Assembly (NCBI GenBank): GCA_043228905.1
Contig: JBHGNT010000003.1
Coordinates: 310,001-374,000, forward strand
Direction of reading: 5' to 3'
Source: Azolla caroliniana
Taxonomy: Eukaryota > Polypodiophyta
DNA length: 64,000 bases
A model generated the notes under the pieces. The model saw only the letters and a program-made list of their open reading frames with translations, ran no database searches and was not told where the DNA came from. The position numbers and the translations under genes are program-made. How positions within the stretch are numbered: position 1 is the stretch's first letter; each line of letters begins with the position of its first letter. Positions 1-10,357 of the stretch are shown piece after piece.

Positions 1-97
1 GTAGGGAAATCATGTATATCCTTAACTTCTCCTTGTTTCTTGCCTCGACACGGTTTCTAATAGAAGCAATAGGACATCAGGTATTATTATACAAGCT

Positions 98-1992
98 CTA
101 CATATGATGAAAGGGTAATGAAAAACCATCAATACTAACCCAATCCTTGAATGCAATAAAATACTCTGATAACGCCTTATATGAAGACGTTAGAGGATAA
201 TCCTCGGTCACTTGTTCCCAAGTTATACATCCAAGTTGTTTCATCATAACTTCTTGGATCTTCATGTACACCTTATGACTGTAAAATTAGAAATCAAGAT
301 TAGAACTTTGAATTACACCAGATAGACTACAATTTCAGTATTTGAAAGACTTACTTATTGAACTCAGTGACCATTTCTTCAAGGCTTAAATCTTTCGCCA
401 CAACCCTTGACAAAACAGACACAAGAAGCTGCTCGTCCTTAATACCTTGCATCGCTCTCCACAGAGACAGCTTCATGTCGTCTGCCACTTCTTCAATTGT
501 CAAGTCAATTTTCTTGGCGGCTTGTGACTTTAACTCTAGTTGAGGGTCAACCTTACATTTCTTTTGTCGTTGATCCTTTACCTCCTTATTCTCCCACATT
601 GAGAAGATTTCATCTTGTAGGTCCCATACTTCTCCATCTCTAAATGCCAATTGAAACCAAGACTCATATTTTTGAAGACCATCGGACTTAACATTATCAT
701 CTGCCACAATGCCGACTTCATGCAGACATTGACGTCGTAGGCCTGGATGTAACTTCACACCAAACTTTTGTTTCACGTCTAAATACTCGTGGTGGAAGAA
801 CCGTATACGCTCAATGGACGACATTTTCTGCCTATAGTCATTATCATTATTATGGTCCCATGCCAACAGCTTAGCCTCCTTGGTTGTGAGCCCAACATAA
901 ATTTTGCACTCGGCATACTTGAAGAAGAAAGTCGTTGGATGTTCTCTCACAAGTTGCCGACGTGCCTCTGCTGAATGCGATCCACCAATGAAAAAATAAT
1001 TATATTGATCATGCTTTCTAATATCAAAATCTTCAATGGTTTCACATTCTTCAGGATCTACCATAACAATAAATGGCACCACAGTGGCATGAGGATTAAT
1101 TTTCATTTTTTTCTTGAGATTTTGAACATGCATGCGGTGTGGCTCTCTAATCTCAAGTGGTCGTCGACCTGTTTTTTCATCAATAGGGGGCCGATGGATG
1201 TGTGTTATAGGCAAATTAAACATTTGCCCTTTCCTGACCAGTTTACGTTGCATTAACTCTCTCCTTATCTTATTCTGCTCGGATGACAAAACACCCGATG
1301 CCAGCTCAGCTCTTGGCGTCCCCTTATTATCCTCCTCTTCGTTTTCACTTGTTGAATCGGTGTCCTACATTTTGGTTGTCTTCTTCTTTGGTGGTCTTGA
1401 CTGGACTTTGGATACCCTTTTTGTGGCCTTCAATGGGGAGGGCACTTCATCTCTTAGAGTTACATGGCCTTGTATATAAGGCCTCAAGGTAACAATAAGG
1501 TTTTGTGAGCTTTCAAGATCTTTTTTGAACGCTTCTGGCCCACAAGATTCCTTTACTAAAAGGTCTTCTGAAAGGAACACTTTACGTACCCCCTTGGAGC
1601 ACTCTATCATTACCAGTATGTTGGCCGAATCTGCATCTTCGTAGTCAAATCGTAGAATACGGCCATACATAAATGGGGTTTCCTTTCCAAGCTGCCCCTC
1701 CCCCTTCTTCTTTGCTGTATACAATACGACTTTTTTCTTTGAGTCGACATATTGCATACACCATTCCTTGTCCGTTAGATCACGGTCAGGAAGGTCTTCA
1801 CCTCTAGTAGCGGCGACAAGTTTCTTTTGGCTAACATCAATATGTGGCTGAGATTTTGTCTCCTCGTTGAAGAGAAGCTTTTTTCCTCTCTTCATGGTCT
1901 CAGGAGCTACCTTGGTCTGGGCTTCGATTGGAGAACCCTGTATGCGAAGCTTTATTTTCTTCACGGGTCGGTCTGACAGGTTCTCAAACGAC
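98..1992 (-). CDS. Host gene with ParB/sulfiredoxin-like motif; two visible exons, one in-frame TAG
   Basis: One reading frame runs from about 1992 down to 355, then across a 76-bp intron (279-354) to a stop at 98-100. The frame is broken once, by TAG at 1365-1367; downstream it reopens and holds a 310-residue block from 1289 to 355. About 100 residues into that block (near 986-950) lies GGSHSAEARRQL, which resembles the Gly-x-His helix-start motif of ParB/sulfiredoxin-fold proteins, preceded by a beta-strand-rich stretch (VVPFIVMVDP, YNYFFIGG). The Cys of sulfiredoxin and the Arg of ParB box II are absent, so neither activity can be assumed. The upstream half is basic (KKIKLRIQG, PPKKKTTK), suggesting a nuclear protein. 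An acceptor AG at 1993-1994 suggests that at least one more 5' exon exists; I could not find it. Either a recent pseudogene, a sequencing error at the TAG, or two transcripts. Confident in the gene, not in its function. Confidence 0.6.
279..354 (-). other. 76-bp spliceosomal intron
   Basis: On the minus strand the intron begins GTAAGT and ends TTTTACAG. Splicing joins ...TTCAATAA to TCATAAGG, keeps the frame and adds about 60 open codons before a TAG at 98-100. Without splicing the frame stops at once at 351-353, so the intron model explains the sequence better than a stop there. Its presence marks this as a eukaryotic host gene and not part of a retrotransposon. Confidence 0.7.
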
Positions 1993-2501
1993 CTATTTAA
2001 GAAAGTATATGCAAAAACATAAGTTAGGTGGTCACGTAGATTAAGGTTGTATATTAAAATATAAATATGAAGATGAAGAACAGTTCTCACTAGTAGGCGA
2101 TTAGTGGTGAAGTGAAAATATCAATCATGCATTTAGAGTACATGGTAGTCCTATATTCAAAAATCTATTCTAGGCAGGGCTATTCAAACTAGAAAATATA
2201 TATCGTAATAAGTAAATAGGGTTATATATTCTTTTAAAGAGTAGGTATGACTTATATAGATTCCAAACCTTTATTGAGGAGAATTTGCTATCGTAAAGGA
2301 AATTTGTGGATCATTTTCTACTATTTTAAGCTATAGTAGGTCATAAAACACCTACAATTAGGGCATGTTTTTTTTTAAAAGTAAGGCAAGTCAACATAAA
2401 AAAGACTGATTTTGACAGACAATTTGATATTTTTTCCACACAATAATTAATTGTTACACCAAAAACACAATTTTTCTCTTTCAGAGCCTTCTTTTATACA
2501 A
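1993..2501. other. AT-rich stretch without recognised gene
   Basis: It directly follows (on the minus strand, precedes) the acceptor-like AG at 1993-1994, so part of it may be an intron of the neighbouring gene. I see no convincing coding sequence, LTR or RNA gene; the short frame running to 2090 is rich in hydrophobic residues in the manner of translated AT-rich intron. Confidence 0.35.
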
Positions 2502-2659
2502 GAACTCGATATGGCGTATCGAGTTCCTGTTTAAAGTGTAGGTGCTGTATCGAGTTCGTGTTTAAAGTGTAGGTTTTAAACAGGAACTCGATACGCCGTA
2601 TCGAGTTCTTGTTTAAAAAGCAAAAAAAAATTATGAACTCGATACGCCATATCGAGTTC
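2502..2659. repeat. Cluster of 25-bp near-perfect palindromes
   Basis: Three full copies of a palindrome GAACTCGATAYGCCRTATCGAGTTC lie at 2502-2526, 2584-2608 and 2635-2659, and a half copy at about 2541-2557. The arms are identical and differences fall symmetrically in the centre. The copies are linked by a repeated GTTTAAAGTGTAGGT-type spacer. Each copy could fold into a hairpin in DNA or RNA. They are too few and too irregularly spaced for a CRISPR array, and this is a eukaryotic genome. Confidence 0.75.
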
Positions 2660-2769
2660 TTGAGCGACAAAACATATTTGCAAAAATGTCCACAGTGTCA
2701 GAGGCCTACCTGGAGTCCTCGCGCTCGATTCTCTTTGAAGACATGGTTGATCGTGTGGTAGTGGAGGCG

Positions 2770-2860
2770 GAGATCGCGCTTTTGTGCTTTGTGCTCTGTG
2801 TGCTTTGTGTGCTCTATACGTTCTGTGTGCTCTGTACGATCTGTATGCTCTTGTGAGTGA
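2770..2860. repeat. Short imperfect tandem repeat (TGTGCTCTGTGTGCTTTG-like)
   Basis: A 9-10 bp unit related to TGTGCTCTG recurs about eight times with substitutions. In one minus-strand frame it reads as repeated (Y/H)RA(H/Y)R units, but there is no support for a real protein and the frame is most likely a by-product of the repeat. Confidence 0.55.
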
Positions 2861-3476
2861 AATATGACGAGGTCTTCCCATTTATAGGGATTGACCACAT
2901 TGGTTAAAGTAACCATAGTCACCTTAACCATGGTTGGTAAGTTTGAGGATAGTTAGTTGGTAACCACAGTCACATTAACTAGAGTAACTTATGATTGCAT
3001 TAATGATTACAAAGTCAAACTAACATATTGATCAATCTTTTATAGTCATAACAACCTGCAATGACTTCAAAGGTCATGAAGGAGACAATGATAGAGGTTC
3101 ATGAATGTACCAATGATTGATTACTAAAAGCAACAATTTTTATGACTCTCAAATGCTGTGTGTATTAAAGATGTGGGCATGAATTAACCAATGATTGATA
3201 AGTCTAATATTTAAAATGGTGAGCATTAAAGAACCAATGAGTGAGAGGTTCTATATCAAAATGGGTGCCATTAATTAGCCAATGATTTTAACATTAATCC
3301 AACATATTTATGGCTTGTTAATGATTAGATTTATATTATACTTGATTTAACTTCATATAGATGTAGTTTAAATAATAATTGATATTTTAAATACAATTAC
3401 TTTATTAAAAATAATTTTTTTATGTATTGTATTAATAGAATATTACATAATATAGACATTCTATTGATTTGGCTTT
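2861..3476. other. AT-rich spacer with imperfect ~46-bp tandem repeats around 3166-3290
   Basis: No gene is supported here. CCAATGA recurs at 3110, 3188, 3234 and 3279, and the last three lie in imperfect units of about 46 bp containing AAAATGG and a GCATTAA-like string. The repeats may be degenerate satellite or duplicated promoter-like sequence; CCAAT boxes are promoter elements in general, but no transcript is evident. Confidence 0.4.
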
Positions 3477-3530
3477 TGTTTAGAGAGAAGTTTATGTTTA
3501 GAGAGGAGTATATGTTTAGAGAGGAGCTTA
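3477..3530. repeat. Three 18-bp tandem repeats (TGTTTAGAGAGRAGT..)
   Basis: A unit close to TGTTTAGAGAGGAGTATA occurs three times back to back, just upstream of the start codon at 3590. It may lie in the 5' leader or promoter of the SIEEYCLS gene. Confidence 0.6.
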
Positions 3531-3589
3531 TTAGTTTTTTTCCTTACCCTAAGCACATAACTTACTGAGCCCTATCTAGACCTTAAGCC

Positions 3590-4050
3590 ATGAGTGAAGA
3601 TTCACCGTTCTCGATTGAAGAATATTGTTTGTCATCAGACTCATCGTTTTCTACTGAAGAGTATTGTTTGTCGACAAAGTCACCATATTCGATTGAAGAA
3701 TATTGTCTGTCGACAGACTCACCATATTCTATCGAAGAATATTGTCTGAGCTCATCTACAGGGAATGTAAATAATGACACATGTGAAGAGTTCTCTATTG
3801 AAGAATACGATATTAATAAAGATACGGAGAATGAAGGTAGTGCCCAGGAAACATTGAATAACATTGGCGATGGTCACAACAGAGAATTAGATTGTAACAA
3901 GGTTACACCAACCTCTATGCAGGAAGAGAAATCTGGGAGCCCTATGCATATTAGAAGAATCCCACGAAGAATTCGTCTAGCTAGATTTAGCTTGGTGACA
4001 TCAGATAAACAGATTGGATTTGATGTCAAAAAAATATGTTGTGCCCGTGG
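3590..4050 (+). pseudogene. 5' part of an unrecognised repeat protein (SIEEYCLS units), cut by a gypsy fragment
   Basis: The frame starts at the ATG at 3590 and opens with four copies of a 14-residue unit, roughly (S)TDSPYSIEEYCLS, encoded by about 42-bp DNA repeats between 3600 and 3750. A weaker fifth SIEEYD follows, then an acidic, Asn/Glu-rich stretch and a basic patch (HIRRIPRRIRLARF). At about 4051 homology to gypsy reverse transcriptase begins, so the C-terminus was lost at a rearrangement; the frame runs on to 4108 only by chance. I do not recognise the protein. The acidic-then-basic pattern with Tyr/Ser-rich repeats suggests a disordered regulatory or binding region, but this is inference. 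Confidence 0.45.
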
Positions 4051-5290
4051 TCCTGCAGTCGGTCAACAAGGTGACCATTCGAAACGCAGGTATTGGACCG
4101 ACCATTGATGAGTTCGTGGAGGCCTTCGCAGGGAGGTCAATCTACTTGGTCGGGGATCTGTACTCAAGGTACGATCAGTTCCAACTAGCCGTAGAGAGCA
4201 GGGATGTCACGACGATGTGGACTCCTCTCGGCCTAGTTCGGATGTGTACCTTGCCGCAAGGAGGAATGAACTCGGTGGCGCACATGGTGAATGTGATGAA
4301 CAAGGTGTTGAGGGACTGCATCCCGGACATCACCATGCCGTTTCTGGACGACATACCGATCAAAGGATGTCCGGTGGAGGACAAGGATGAGTCTGTTGGG
4401 CCCGACGGTTGCCGGAGGTTCGTGATGGATCACATCTGTGACTGCGAGAAGGTGCTACAAAGACTCGAGAGCGCGCGACTCACCTTCTCTGGAGAAAAAT
4501 CAGCCTTCGGACAGCCGGAGGTCCTGGTAGTTGGACACCTGTGCGGGCCCTATGGCCGGAAACCGTCCCCGGCGAAGGTAGAAGGCATCTCCGCGATGAA
4601 GGACGACTGCGGGTCGGTTACGGGGGTCCGTAGAATCTTGGGGGCGTGCGCGTTCTACCACATCTGGATTCCGCACTACGCGCATGTCGCGGAGCCACTC
4701 TATGGGCTATTGAAAAAAGGGCGTAGGTTCGAGTCGAGTACGGAGCACACGGAGTCGGTCCGGAGGATGAAGGAGGCGCTTGCTGCAGCACCGGCTCTCC
4801 AAAAAGCGGTTTACGGCAAGGAAGTTCCCATCTGCGTGACGGTGGACACGAGCCCGACTGGGATCAGGTGGGTAATCAGTCAGGAGGACAAGGACGGCGT
4901 ACGGTTCCCAATCCGGTTCGGGGCGAAGGTATTGAGCGAGCGGCAACGAGGATACGCCCAAGTTAAGCGCGAGCTTTGGGGTATCGTTTCGGCAGTCAAG
5001 GCCGACAAGGACTATCTGATCGAGACGGACTGCCTACCGATTCTAGGTATGGTTTCTGGATGCGCGACTCCGGACCTGGCGATGCTCAGGTGGATCGCGT
5101 ACATCAAGTCCATGAACCCGGAGATATGGCACATCTCCGAAAAAGATAATGCCATGGCCGATATGCTTTCGAGGGTGCGTTTCAATGATGAGGACGGCAT
5201 GGTTTCGGATAACGAGGAAGTGGGCGAAGATTTCTTCGGGTCAGCCAACGTAACAACAAGAAAGGGGGTACTCCGGCGTTTAACGAATTT
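4051..5290 (+). pseudogene. pol: Gyp-A pol: reverse transcriptase and RNase H part
   Basis: Reverse transcriptase is recognised by FAGRSIYLVGDLYSRYDQF, the LPQGGMNSVAHM segment and the catalytic FLDDIPIKG (FLDD in place of the usual YxDD), followed by thumb sequence and FLGACAFYHIWIPHYAHVAEP-like text. RNase H follows with TVDTSPTGI(R)WV, RELWGIVSAVKADKDYL and DCLPILGMVSG. The N-terminal palm is missing. A frameshift near 5270 separates this part from integrase. These enzymes would copy element RNA into DNA within virus-like particles; this copy cannot. Confidence 0.8.
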
Positions 5291-6256
5291 GACGAGAACA
5301 AGTACGATGGGGAGTGGCTCCAGATCGGCGGGTTCCTGAAGGCAATGACACCAGACATGGCATGGATGAAAGAAGAGGCCAACCGGATTCCGAGGAAAGC
5401 GTACCGATTCTTTCTATGGGACGGGAGCATATGGAAGCACCCGAAGAAGAGAGACGACATCCCGCTCCGAGTAGTGGCAAAGAAAGAGGAACAGGAAGAA
5501 TTGCTGATGGCGTACCACGAGAGTCCCTGGGCCGGACACCGCGGGACGTGGACCACATTTGAGAAGCTAAAGGGGAAGTATTGGTGGCCAGGGCTATACC
5601 GGGACGTGCATCGGTTCGTGACGACTTGCGAAAGTTGTCAGGTGCACTCCATAGTCCGACATCGGGACGAGCTCCACCCGACCTACCCTCCGACCGTCCA
5701 CTTCAAGTGGATGGTGGATCTGGTGACGATGCCGATGGGGGTAGGGCAGATGCGGTATTTGGTGCTGGCTCGGGAGGACTTGATGAACCAGGTGGAAGGC
5801 TGAGCATTGCAGAGCAAATCGATCGCGGCTGTGTGCCGATTTCTGATCGAAGAACTGGTATGTCAGTACAGGTGCGTTGGGAAGATCGTGGCCGACCACG
5901 GGGAATTGGACGTGCAAGAGGCGGAAGAGCTGTTTGAACAACTAGGAATTAAACTCTCGCTCACCACGGCGTACAATCCGGAGGCCAACGGGAAGGTGGA
6001 GCGTGGACATGGGCTGATCGTCAAAGTGTTAGTACGAGCGTGTGGAGGCCAAGTCGAGAACTGGCCACGGCTCCTACCCTACGCGTTGTGGGCGGACCGA
6101 ACTACGCACAGTTCGGTAACTGGGTTCATGCCGGCAGACCTAATGTATGGGCAGAAGCCGATCATGCCAACAGAGCAGACAATCTCCTCGTGGGCCACGG
6201 TGGATTGGAACAACGAGATGAGCTGGGAGGAGCTGTTAGTGGCACGAATTCTGTAG
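5291..6256 (+). pseudogene. pol: Gyp-A pol: integrase part
   Basis: The zinc-binding HHCC region is seen as HESPWAGHRGTW..TTCESCQ, and the catalytic core by WMVDLVTMPMG (first Asp), VADHGELD (second Asp) and GKVERGHG (Glu). A TGA at 5801-5803 replaces the CGA seen in relatives, a C-to-T change at a CpG. The C-terminal GPY/F region is missing because the frame runs into LTR sequence at about 6253. Confidence 0.8.
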
Positions 6257-6399
6257 CTAATTGCAATTCTTGTGATTCTGTGGGTTTGTCGGCATGTGAA
6301 TTTCATCGTAAGAGTCCTTCCCCTCCATTCGGTTATTTCTTGGTCTGAGGCCCCGGTGGTCCCGCCTCATTCTCCACGCACGCGCGTAACAATGCAACA
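6253..6399 (+). repeat. 3' end of a gypsy LTR (Gyp-A)
   Basis: The stretch ending in CTCCACGCACGCGCGTAACA and GCAACA matches the terminal region of the P and gypsy LTRs elsewhere in the window (for example at 15600-15659 and 27770-27823). Only the last ~147 bp remain. Confidence 0.65.
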
Positions 6400-6421
6400 A
6401 CGTCAGCGTAACAACGCGACA

Positions 6422-6674
6422 ACGTTAGGGTGAGCGTCGGAGACGTCGATATAAACCAACACTTTTTCATACAAGAGACGTCGTCCCACACAGTCATCCT
6501 CGGCGAACCATACATCATGGCAGCTAGAATGGAGACGAAAGTGCTGACAATGGTTCAGCCTATGCGAGGGTAAAAAGTCAGGACGGTCGTCATTCCGTCC
6601 AATTTTTGACCGTTCGGAAGAATCACAAGCGGAACAAGGACACCCTCTAAAATAACGACAAGGCAGATTTTTAG
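6422..6674 (+). pseudogene. Gyp-B protease C-terminal part
   Basis: The order VGDVDINQHFF, QETSSHTVILGEPYI and ARMETKVL matches the second half of the protease region in Gyp-D, Gyp-G and Gyp-H. The active-site half was lost with the Gyp-A insertion. Several frame breaks follow near 6570-6610. It ends at the conserved GATTTTTAG boundary, TAG at 6672-6674. Confidence 0.7.
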
Positions 6675-6708
6675 AAAGGGCTATCAAGGCATGGGGCCAC
6701 GATAGTCC
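6665..6708 (+). promoter_or_regulatory. Putative -1 frameshift signal, Gyp-B
   Basis: AGATTTT (6665-6671) abuts a TAG (6672-6674); after a short spacer GGGCTATC (6678-6685) can pair with GATAGTCC (6701-6708) around a 15-nt loop. The pol frame is open in the -1 register from 6671. This copy has A instead of G as the first base of the heptamer found in the other four copies, which could weaken slippage. Confidence 0.55.
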
Positions 6709-8150
6709 GGATAGCTGGAAAATTCCCTACATCTGTAAACTAGGGAGGAAAGTTTTGTTCTCCGACAACGGGGGATGTATCATAGCCAGCATCAGTGGCC
6801 GAGAAAGAAAGCGGGCTGAGATACGCTTAAAGGCGTGTGGAGCCTTGAGTCATGACGAAGGGATTGGTGAAGCCGTGGAGGCGGTCTTGTTTGATGATAC
6901 CCTTGGAGATATCAGGAAGGTAGTCGAGGGAGGCCTAAGCGAAGACCGAGTCATACTGGTCAACTCGGTCGACATGTATGAAGTCATTGCAGACTTCGAA
7001 AGAAAAATCAGGGTGTATCGGATTGCCCGAGTAGACACCAAGTACAAGACTGTGGACCAGAAGGTGAAGCCCGTCGCGGCCCCCTTACCGGAGGGCAGCT
7101 GGGAACGAATAAAAGGGGTTGCTATTGACCCGAGCTTGCGAGATCCGGCCGGCATAGGACACCGTTTCATCGATAAAACACTACGAGAGCTGAAGATCGG
7201 TGGGGGTGGCTTCCTACTGCCGGCGGAAGAGGACCGGTTTAGAAGGATGCTCGAGAGGCACCGGAAAGCCTTCGCATTCTCGTCGGGAGAGATCAAGTGC
7301 GTTGACCCGACCATTGTTGAACAATTGGTGATCTTCACCATGCCGCACGTGCCATGGAGTCTCAAACCAATTCAAGTACCCAGAGCTCACATGCCAATGT
7401 TGAAGGTGGAGCTGGGCATCCTCGAACCATCAAGTGCCCCTTACTCTAATCGGTGGTTTACGGTACCAAAGAAGAACGGTACGCGACGCTTCATCCAGGA
7501 CTTACAACCTGTTAGCAAGGTGACCATCCGCAATACGAGAGTTGGACGATCGATCGATGAGTTCGTAGAAGCCTTTGCCGGAAGCTCCATATACTCGGTC
7601 GGAGACCTTTACTCGGGGTACGACCAGTTCCAGCTGGCTGTGGAAAGCAGGGACATCACGACAATGTGAACCCCTCTCGTCCTAGTTCGAATGTGTACCC
7701 TACCGCAGGGGGGGACCAACTCGGTGGCACACATGGTGAATGCAATGAACAAAGTTCTGCGGGACTGCATTCGGGACATCACCATGCCTTTCCTAGACGA
7801 CATCCCTATCAAGGGGTGTCCGGAGGACACCGAGGATGAGTCGATCGGCGCGGACGGGTGCCGAAGGTTTGTCACCGACCATATCTCCGACTGCGAGAAG
7901 ATACTACAGAGGCTAGAAGGCGCGCGACTTACCTTCTCGGGAGAGAAGTTGGCCTTCGGACAACCGGAGATCTTAGTGGTGGGCCATCTATGTGGGCTGT
8001 ACAGATGGAAGCCATCGCCGACCAAGGTAGAGGCCATCTCGGCAATGAAGGAGGAGTGCGGATCCATTACAGAGGTCCATCGATTCTTAGGAGCATGCGC
8101 CTTCTACCACATATGGATCCCTCATTACGCGCACGTCGCCTAACCACTCT
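6671..8150 (+). pseudogene. pol: Gyp-B pol: linker and reverse transcriptase
   Basis: The -1 frame is open from 6671 to a TGA at 7667-7669. It starts with the family's pro-pol linker (FDDTLGDIRKVVEGGL, STKYKTVD-like, ELKIGGGGFLLP) and reaches the RT palm (VPKKNGTRRFIQDLQPVSK, AGSSIYSVGDLYSGYDQF). The stop at 7667 lies where relatives have CGA. RT continues in a second segment (7670-8143) with LPQGGTNSVAHM and FLDDIPIKG, and ends in another stop near 8141. Confidence 0.8.
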
Positions 8151-8155
8151 ACAGC

Positions 8156-8695
8156 TTGCTAAAGAAGAGCAGGAAATTTGAATGGATAAAGGAACATACC
8201 GAGCCGGCCCCGAGGCTAACGAACAAGACCACCGCGGCAGTATGTAAATTTTTGATAGAAGATGTCATATGCCGATATGGGTGCGTGGGAAAAATCGTGG
8301 CTGACCGAGGCGAGCTAGACACGGAAGAGGCCGAGGAATTGTTCGATCGGTTAGGCGTAAAACTATCCCTCACAACGGCGTACAACCTGGAGGCAAACGG
8401 AAAGATTGAGCGGTGCCACAGTCCGGTTGTAACAACCATTGTACGCGCGTGCGAAGGACGAGTCAGCGACTGGCCGAGGTTGCTCCCTTACGCGCTATGG
8501 GCGGATAAGACTACCCACAGTTCTGTGACAGGGTACATGCCGACAGAACTAATGTTTGGACAGAAACCCACCATGCCAGTAGAGCGGACGATCGCCTCAT
8601 GGACGGCGATTGATTGGGCCAACGAAATGAGTCGAGAAGAATTGCTTGCGGCCCGAATCCGGCAACTCGAGCGAAGGCCAGAAGACATGGAGTGG
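8156..8695 (+). pseudogene. pol: Gyp-B pol: integrase core fused to RT by an internal deletion
   Basis: The frame goes from the end of the RT thumb region (KKSRKFEWIKEHTEP) straight to integrase (NKTTAAVCKFLIEDV), so RNase H and the HHCC region were deleted in between, near 8200. The second Asp (VADRGELD) and the Glu (GKIERCHS) of the integrase core are present. It stops at the Gyp-C insertion at 8696. Confidence 0.75.
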
Positions 8696-9394
8696 TGTCG
8701 TGTTACTACGCGCGTGCGTGTAGAATAAGGTGGGCCAACGGGGGTCTTGGACTAGGGAGTAGATGGGAAGATGGGTATGAGCAAAGTGGAAGAGATTAAC
8801 ACGGTAGAGGAAGTAGAAAGAGATTAGATTCAAGAAGCTATGTATATTATGGGCATGAAAGCCTCAATGTGATTACAACCGCGGTCGGGTGGGCCGAACT
8901 CAAGACATAAGTAGAATGAAAACCCTAATAGGATAAGTAAAGAAAGAAATGAAGAAACCCTAAACCGAATAGACACTCTCGACCTAAGTGGTATACCTCT
9001 TCTTACTCAAAATATGCAACCCCTTCAATGGTGCCCCTTCCTCTCCTTTTATAGTATAAGGAGGGAAATCCGTTACAAAAAAAGAGGCTAAATATCCCCT
9101 TCATTGAATGGGGGATATTTGCTTAGATTCTTGGAGGAGGGATTGATGGGCCTTAACTCCCACTCCTCACACGTACTACTATGCCCCTTACTCACCTCGT
9201 ACTCCTATGTACCCCTCTCTTTCTCATGTGGATGTGCACATAAGTGCACATCACATTTACATTTTTAGGAATCTTACAATTTACATTTGTTCTTATTAAT
9301 ATTTACGAATACATCATGTGCGTGTGCAACGTTGCACACCTCGGTTTTGCTCACTCCGTCGATTTTCCCCCTATGGACAAAAATCTTCACGACA
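8696..9394 (-). repeat. Gyp-C 3' LTR (699 bp)
   Basis: It begins TGTCGTGTTACTACGCGCG and ends CACGACA on the plus strand, the same ends as the LTRs of Gyp-H, Gyp-I and the solo LTR at 22503. A TATA-like TATAGTATAAG string (complement on the minus strand) occurs near 9050. Confidence 0.75.
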
Positions 9395-10357
9395 TCCGCC
9401 CCCACCAAACCGCACATCCATCGGTATGTGCCAAGAAGGGGAAAGAGGTGAGATTTTCGGCCATGGCGATAAACCGAGTCCTTAGCATCCTTGCCAGCCT
9501 TGCCCGACTTCGCCTTCCACTTCGAGCAAGCCCGTCCCTTCCACATGGACCGTCATAGCCTCCCGGTCTGCCATACCCGCCGTATGCTCTCGACCCATCG
9601 GGTCCATCCGATCCACCATACTCGCTGGCTTCCTTCGTTTTCCGCGCGCGACTTTGGACCGAATCCTCGTCCTTCCCGACTGTTTGCCGGATATCGCATC
9701 GTGTGCTCTTCGTCCACGCTTTTCTTGCCTCGGCCGCTTCCTCGACTCGTCACTGTCACGCGCCGAACATCGTCGTCGATCATCCTTGTGCTCATCGCTC
9801 GGCCCTTAGGCGGCCACATCGCACGTCTCGCACTCCGCTTCGCTCCGCGTATCCTTTCGAAAAGGTACGTTGCTTCCTCGACATCCGTGTTGATGCTCTC
9901 ATCTTTGGTGTCCTCCGCAACCTTTGAAGTTATCGCTTCGCCCCGAGGTACACCCTCATGGTCCGCTTGGCCTGCTTGGCCGCACACATCCTTTGGGATG
10001 CCCCGTTTGCTTTTCACGGTGCGTAAACCTCCGTTCTCCACGCACCTGCTCTGTTTCCCTAGACACAATCCTTCGTTCATGCCGATCGTGCACGTTTCGT
10101 TCCGTCGATCTTGGCGTCTTGTCGCGCGGTCCTTCATCCCACGCTTGCCTCTTAAAGGGTCCTGGTCACTCTGGTTGTACGCCGGATTCGGCGCCTCACG
10201 TCTCGCGTGTGACCCTCCTTTGGTTGGACCGTCTCCTCGTCTCGAGCACCTGGGTGTGTCGTCTCTCTTCATTCCGGGCTTGCCTTCCGTAGGTTCTTCC
10301 CGTGCGTCGATTTCGTCCTCCGAGTACGCGCTCGATCTTCGGTCCTTAGGTTTGATG
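9395..10357 (-). other. Gyp-C internal remnant, no recognised pol
   Basis: On the minus strand a long open frame (9553-10413) encodes a highly charged sequence rich in Lys, Arg, Glu and Gly. It has no RT, integrase or zinc-knuckle motif. An opposite-strand frame of similar length covers the same DNA. The charged composition recalls the repeat region of the P elements, but I cannot show homology by eye. It is either a degenerate pro-pol linker or non-autonomous element sequence. Confidence 0.35.

Larger units (their letters stand above)
4051..6421 (+). mobile_element. Gyp-A: 5'-truncated Ty3/gypsy fragment (RT, RNase H, integrase, LTR end)
   Basis: Pol sequence begins within the reverse transcriptase at the VNKVTIRNAG segment and runs through RNase H to the middle of integrase, then joins at about 6253 an LTR fragment ending GCAACA at 6399. 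ACGT follows at 6400-6403, then an 18-bp second LTR end (6404-6421) and ACGT again (6422-6425), after which the protease of Gyp-B resumes. Gyp-A was therefore inserted in the Gyp-B protease at an ACGT site, and its 5' half and the left part of Gyp-B were later deleted. Confidence 0.75.

Noticed and set aside
1132-1479. Plus-strand frames across the ParB-like gene
   Set aside because: They are antisense to a spliced gene with a better coding pattern.
98-1992. Reading the ParB-like gene as a plasmid partition gene or a sulfiredoxin
   Set aside because: It has a spliceosomal intron, lacks the ParB box II Arg and the sulfiredoxin Cys, and has no parA or parS partner.
2502-2659. Palindromic repeats as a CRISPR array
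   Set aside because: Only three full copies, spacers not uniform and themselves repeated, no cas genes, and the window is plant nuclear DNA.
3590-5339. A fusion gene of the SIEEYCLS protein with reverse transcriptase
   Set aside because: The frames overlap in different registers (3590-4108 and 4014-5339), RT starts mid-domain, and the join looks like a deletion breakpoint.
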